Of a DNA stretch of 64,000 nt, positions 58,753 through 64,000 are shown piece by piece. A model generated the notes under the pieces. It was given only the letters and a program-made list of their open reading frames with translations. It was not told the origin of the DNA and ran no database searches. The first letter of the stretch is position 1. Each line of letters begins with the position of its first letter. This stretch comes from Gigaspora margarita (Eukaryota > Glomeromycota > Glomeromycetes > Diversisporales > Gigasporaceae). The DNA lies in the NCBI GenBank assembly GCA_009809945.1, contig WTPW01000581.1:92200-156199 (forward strand), read 5' to 3'. Made by a program: the position numbers and the translations under genes.

Positions 58753-61700
58753 TTAAAACAACAATAAAAGTGATGTAGTATATTCAATAAATCTACTTCT
58801 ATAAATTTCATCAGAATATGTTTGTAACTGCATGCTTTTAACATCTTTTAATATTTCTTCTGACTTTGTTAATTCTAATAAAATATTTTCATCGTTTTGC
58901 CATTTTGTAAGAATTTCACAAATTTTTATTGCTGATGGACGGTTTATTGGTTCTTTTTCCCAACATTGTTTCATTAGGTTTAAATAACATTGTGGTGTGT
59001 CCTTTATAATTGGTGGCCGTAAATCATTGAGACATATTTCTATTTGAAGCTGCGGTCCAAGTTCTTGATTATACGATACAGGTTTTCCATATAAAATTTC
59101 CCACATAATTATGCCAAATGAGTAAATATCTGATGCTGTTGTATATTGACCTCCATCTAAAACTTCCGGTGCTATATACGGTAAAATTCCATAAACTCCA
59201 TCACATTCTGTTTTTGCTGCTGTGCTTGCTGCCATTAAAAGTCCCAAGTCCGCAATATAAGCGCTATATAAAGTTTCTTGTAAAATATTACCGCTATGTA
59301 AGTCTCGATGAACAAGCTCATGAGAATGAATTATTTGTAAATCGGAAGCAATACTATGTAATAAAGTTAACTTAAGTTTCCACTCCATTTGTGCTATAGA
59401 ATGAATATTGCTGCGCAAAGAACCTTCAAGCGCATGCTCTAAAACGAGGATATAATCACCAGAAGAATCATCTTTTGATATTCCATAGCACTTTAAAAAT
59501 GATGGATTTTTATTGCCAATATCACAATATGCTTTTAACTTAATTAAAAAAATAAGTAGTTAAATATATTATACAACTTTAAACGTATTAACACATAATA
59601 AAATTACCTCTTTCACGAATTCTTCATTATGCTCTTTCGAATTATGAAGTAATTTAAATGCAACAGGTTGATCAAACTCTCGGTCTTTCCATATAGCAGA
59701 ATATACTGTCGCAAATCCACCTTTCCCTATAGCTTTAACCTTTTGAAATTCATTATAAGGAACCCAAGATAATGGATATTTGCTGTCAAGTAATATTTCT
59801 TTCAAGTTATTATCAATATCTAAATTGTCATATATTCCATTGTTTGTTGCTAATGAAAGTTAAATGATTATTGTTAGATTTGAATCATTTTGGCAAATAA
59901 ATATGAAAAAAATAATTAATTACATAATATTTGTTCCCGTTCTCTAAAAATTCATTTTAATTAAATTATTAAAAGAGAAATATATAATGCTAATATAGAA
60001 ATAACTTACTTCTGGTACCATTCATTTGCCTTTTGTAAGTCTCTTATTATTCCAATTCCATTGCGATAAAAATGTGCAACATAATAAATTCCGCTAGCAT
60101 CTCCCATATCAGCAGATCTTTTAATATGAATGAATGCTTTATAATCGTCCTTCTCGACTCCAATTCCATGAAAATAACAAGAGCCAACATTGAAAATTCC
60201 TTCTGCATGTCCCATATTTGCTGCTTTTTGATAATATATAAATGCTTTATGTTCGTCTATTTCAACTCCAATTCCACTTTGATAATAACGTCCAACATTA
60301 TTCATTCCATCAACATCTCCCATATCAGCGGATTTTTGATAATAAATGAATGCCTTATGTACATCCTTTTCAACTCCAATTCCTTCTTCATAAAAATATC
60401 CAACCATATATGTTCCACTAGAATATCCCATCTCTTCTGATTTTTGATAATAAAAGAATGCCTTATGTTCATCCTTTTCAACTCCAATTCCTTCATTATA
60501 ACAATTTCCAACATTATATGCTCCAATAGCATGTCCCATCTCTGCAGATTTCTGATAATAAATGAATGCTTTATGTTCATCTTTTTCATCTCCGATTCCT
60601 TCATTATAACAATTTCCAACATCAAACATACCTTCAACGAGACCCATTTCTGCCGATTTTTGATAATAAATAAATGCCTTATGTTCATCTGTTTCAGTTC
60701 CAATTCCATTTTCATAACAATATCCAATAATATATATTCCACTAGCGAGCCCCATCTCAGCCGATTTTTGATAATAAATGAATGCCTTATCTTTGTCCTC
60801 TTCAACTCCAATTCCTTTATTATAACAATTTCCAACACTATATGCTCCAATAGCATGTCCCATCTCTGCAGATTTTTGGTAAAAAATGAATGCCTTATGT
60901 TTATCTGTTTCAGTTCCAATTCCATTTTCATAACAATATCCAATAGTATATATTTCACTAGCGAGCCCCATATCAGCAGATTTTTGGTAATAAATGAATG
61001 CCTTATGTTTGTCCTCTTCAACTCCAATTCCTTCATTATAACAATTTCCAACACTATATGCTCCAATAGCATGTCTCATCTCTGCAGATTTTTGGTAATA
61101 AATGAATGCCTTATTTTCATCTTTTTCAACTCCAATTCCTTTTTGGTAACAATTTCCAACATTATTTATTCCTTCAACATAATCCATCTCAGCAGATTTT
61201 TGATAATAAATGAATGCCTTATGTTCATCCTTTTCAACTCCAATTCCTTTTTGATAACAATTTCCAACATTATATGTTCCAATAGCATCCCCCATCTCAG
61301 CAGACTTTTGATAATAAATGAATGCTTTATGTTCATCCTTTTCAACTCCGATTCCATAATTATAAAAATGACCAACATTACATGTGCCTGTGGCGTCTCC
61401 CATCTCTGATGATTTTTGATAATAAATGAATGCCTTATTTTCATTCTTTTCAATTCCGATTCCATTTTCATAACAATATCCAACTGTAAATGTTCCCCCA
61501 ACGTCCTCCATCTCTGCTGATTTTAGATAATAAACAAATGCTTTATCTTTATCTTTTTCAACACCAATTCCATTGTAATAACAATTTCCAACATTATATA
61601 TTCCCCTAGCGTACTCCATCTCTGCAGATCTTTGATAATAAATGAATGCCTTATGTTCATCCTTTTCAACNNNNNNNNNNNNNNNNNNNNNNNNNNNNNN

Positions 61701-62632
61701 NNNNNNNNNNNNNNNNNNNNNNNNNNNNNNNNNNNNNNNNNNNNNNNNNNNNNNNNNNNNNNNNNNNNNNNNNNNNNNNNNNNNNNNNNNNNNNNNNNNN
61801 NNNNNNNNNNNNNNNNNNNNNNNNNNNNNNNNNNNNNNNNNNNNNNNNNNNNNNNNNNNNTTTGATAATAAATGAATGCCTTATGTTCATCCTTTTCAAC
61901 ACCAACTCCTTCATCATAACAGTATCCAACCTGAAATGTTCCACTTGCATTTCCTATCTCTGCCGATTTTTGATAATATTCGAATGCCTTATTTTCATTT
62001 TTTTCAGTTCCAATTCCGTTTTGATAACAATATCCAACATTATAAGTTCCAATAGCATCCTCCATCTCAGCAGACATTCGATAATAAGTTAATGCTTTAT
62101 GTTCATCCTTTTTAACTCCGATTCCTTCATCATAACAATGTCCAACATTACATGTACCTGCGGCGTCTCCCATCTCTGCAGATTTTTTATAATAAATGAA
62201 TGCTTTATGTTCATCCTTTTCAACTCCGATTCCATTTTCATAACAACATCCAACATTAAATATTCCGCCAATATCCCCTAACTCGGCTGATTTTTGATAG
62301 TAAATGAATGCCTTACGTTCATCCTTTTCAACACCAATACCTTCATCATAACAATACCCAACCTGAAATGTTCCACTTGCATTTCCTATCTCTGCCGATT
62401 TTTGATAATATTCGAATGCCTTATTATCATTCTTTTCAGTTCCAATCCCATTTTGATAACAATATCCAATATTATTTAATCCTTCAGCATTCCACATCTC
62501 TGCCAACTTTTGATAATAAATAAATGCTTTATGTTCATCTTTTTCAACTCCAGTTACATGTTGATAATTATGTCTAAGAACATAAGAATCTAACTTTGTT
62601 AATTTTTTATGATAGAACTGAGTATTCTTCAT
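58753..62632 (-). CDS. Sel1-repeat / TKL protein kinase fusion
   Basis: Four exons read in frame on the minus strand: 62632-60010, a 20-nt microexon 59943-59924, 59849-59608, and 59538-58753. All introns are 66-74 nt with GT donors and AG acceptors (GTAAGT, GTAATT, GTAATT). Exon 1 encodes about 24 Sel1 units of 36 residues (GxYNVGxCYxxGIGVEKDEHKAFIYYQKSAEM), which form a protein-binding solenoid. The C-terminal kinase has the glycine loop IGKGGFATV, the lysine in PVAFKLL, HRDLHSGN, DLGL (DFG position), APEVL, SDIYSFGIIMWE and CWEKEPINRPS. All catalytic residues are present, so it is likely active. The ATG at 62632 directly precedes the first unit. A gap of 190 N falls in the array, and the stated gap length leaves the frame off by one. 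In related proteins I know, Sel1 repeats more often follow the kinase, so this order is notable. Confidence 0.85.
61671..61860. other. Assembly gap (190 N) inside the Sel1 array
   Basis: The 108-bp units are nearly identical in DNA sequence, which explains the gap. The flanking frames agree only if the true length differs from 190 by 1 modulo 3 (for example 191). Confidence 0.99.
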
Positions 62633-63012
62633 TTTACTTCTAAATATGAAACGAAATAAAACTCCGATTCAACACTTCAAAATATTTAAATGTAAATAGT
62701 GCTGCAATTTTATGCTAACATATTAACTTAATATCAGTCTAATTACGTACAAACATAGTGCAGGTCACACAGTGATCACTAATTTTAAATGATCTACATA
62801 CCGCATAAATTGTATTATCCGATGTCACGGGAAATTTTGTCACCTGACAAAATTAGGCGATTCAATCGGCCGTACGATGCAATTTCTGACCGATTACTAC
62901 ATATTAAATTAAGCCTCGGTGACTTTATTATTACATTCTTCCGGCATTACCTCTGTTACCCTTGCATATTGTACCTGCCGTAACTCATCAATATGTCACG
63001 GGACTACTGCGC
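62633..63012. other. Upstream region of the Sel1-kinase gene
   Basis: No gene recognised. AT-rich next to the ATG, then moderately GC-richer. No defined promoter motif. Confidence 0.4.
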
Positions 63013-63520
63013 CGAATGTACCGAATGTACCGGATGTACCGGATGTACCACATGTTCCGGATGTACCGGATGTACCACGCGTACCGCGGAATACTTATTT
63101 TTGCGAGTGACAAACCCAAAAAGGAAATTCGACGTAAAAATAAACTAAGTTCGTGAAATTAAAAAGTTAGGGTTAGGACGTTAGGGTTAGATGCTATAGT
63201 AATAAATAATTAGGTTTTATATGTAAAATTTCATTCCCGTCATTTTCAATTAGTGCCCCAAGACAGGTTTAAACACTCGTTTTCTTGTATTTTCTCTTTT
63301 TTCGTCTTTTTTTGTGTTTTTCTTCGCTTTGCTCACGTGTCGGGCTGATCCGGGATCATCACATTTTACGTTCTCCGATTGGTTAATTTCCCGTTTTGGG
63401 TTTGTATTACTCGCACAAATAAGTGCACGCACATGTACCGGATGTACCACATGTACCGGATGTACCACATGTGCCGGATGTGCCGCATGTGACGGATGTG
63501 TCACATGTAGCAATTAAGGC
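63013..63520. repeat. 9-bp minisatellite TGTACCGGA in two blocks
   Basis: Blocks at 63013-63080 and 63430-63515 repeat TGTACCGGA/TGTACCACA in the same orientation. They are separated by a MITE, so one array was probably split. Confidence 0.85.
63092..63424. mobile_element. MITE family with CAAACC termini, copy 3
   Basis: The left end CTTATTTTTGCGAGTGACAA pairs with the reverse complement of the right end (CTTATTTGTGCGAGTAATAC). It shares the TTAGGGTTAG core and the CTCCGATTGG block with copies 1 and 2. Confidence 0.75.
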
Positions 63521-64000
63521 ATAAGTGACTGATGTGATCGAAGTGGCATAAGTGATAGATCGGTCATTTATGACACAAGTGCCACATGTGTTTATTAGTA
63601 GATAGTTTCTTATATATATGGGCGATATTCGCTCCACTTTGTAGGCATGTTTGCCATGATTTCTTAATATATTAAATAAAAGACACTATAATCGATTCTA
63701 TAAAATATATCACACACTCTTTCGAATTGCCAAATCACTATAATATTATGTTAGCTGCGCGACATGCGTGCCGCGCAGGACCAGTACGATCATGTGTGCT
63801 AGGTAAGGGAAAACTTGTCACCGGCTTTCAATTATATTTTTACTGGTCTTAATCTATTTGATTTACCTGACTGATACAAATGTAATTGAAAAGCCTGATA
63901 ATTGTTAAAGTGAATTGAATTTAAATGATTATGTTAATCATACGTGTATTTTTTTCGAAATACACTATTAAAGGAAACAAATTAAACTTCATGCTGATTA
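63521..64000. other. Intergenic DNA to the window end
   Basis: No gene recognised. A GC-richer patch (GCTGCGCGACATGCGTGCCG) lies at 63754-63777. Confidence 0.4.

Noticed and set aside
60444-61409. Long plus-strand open frame (321 codons) opposite the Sel1 array, and similar ones
   Set aside because: It is the antisense reading of 108-bp repeats. Because the unit is a multiple of three, stop-free frames repeat on the other strand.
63168-63192. Telomere or chromosome end
   Set aside because: Only a few TTAGGG words within a MITE, no array, and sequence continues on both sides.

Overview
The window looks like a repeat-rich, gene-poor piece of an arbuscular mycorrhizal fungus genome (Rhizophagus or a close Glomeromycotina relative). 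This is inferred from very high AT content, introns of about 65-105 nt, tyrosine-kinase-like (TKL) kinases with HRDLHSGN-type loops, long Sel1 arrays, RNI-type leucine-rich repeats and many fold-back elements. No database search was possible, so the species is not proven.

Layout. 0-5.5 kb: several fold-back or terminal-inverted-repeat (TIR) elements, one nested in another with an exact 8-bp target duplication. 5.5-6.2 kb: a plus-strand kinase relic. 7-8.4 kb: TA-flanked mariner-type elements. 9.2-10.6 kb: a degenerate satellite. 11.8-12.5 kb: a decayed Sel1-repeat gene. 12.8-13.9 kb: an element whose second copy lies at 48.6-50.0 kb. 15.3-17.5 kb: a large hAT-like fold-back containing a mariner-type element and an assembly gap. 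18.5-26.4 kb, 38.6-46.3 kb and 47.6-53.5 kb: three direct-repeat copies (A, B, C) of a minus-strand gene encoding a Cys-rich N-terminus, a TKL kinase and a C-terminal LRR array, with shared upstream DNA. 28.8-29.6 kb: a tRNA-derived SINE with 14-bp target duplication. 29.9-37.6 kb: a decayed Ty3/Gypsy retrotransposon with 573-bp LTRs, itself interrupted by a solo LTR. 56-58 kb: more fold-backs. 58.8-62.6 kb: the only gene that looks intact, a minus-strand fusion of about 24 Sel1 repeats to a C-terminal TKL kinase, with an assembly gap inside the array. 63.0-63.5 kb: a 9-bp minisatellite split by a small element.

The coding theme is one of signalling kinases joined to repeat-type protein interaction modules (LRR or Sel1). 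Copies A, B and C each carry several disabling changes (lost splice acceptors, frameshifts, stops, transposon insertions) and are probably pseudogenes. The Sel1-kinase gene keeps its frame across three introns, including a 20-nt microexon. No tRNA, rRNA or CRISPR locus was seen.
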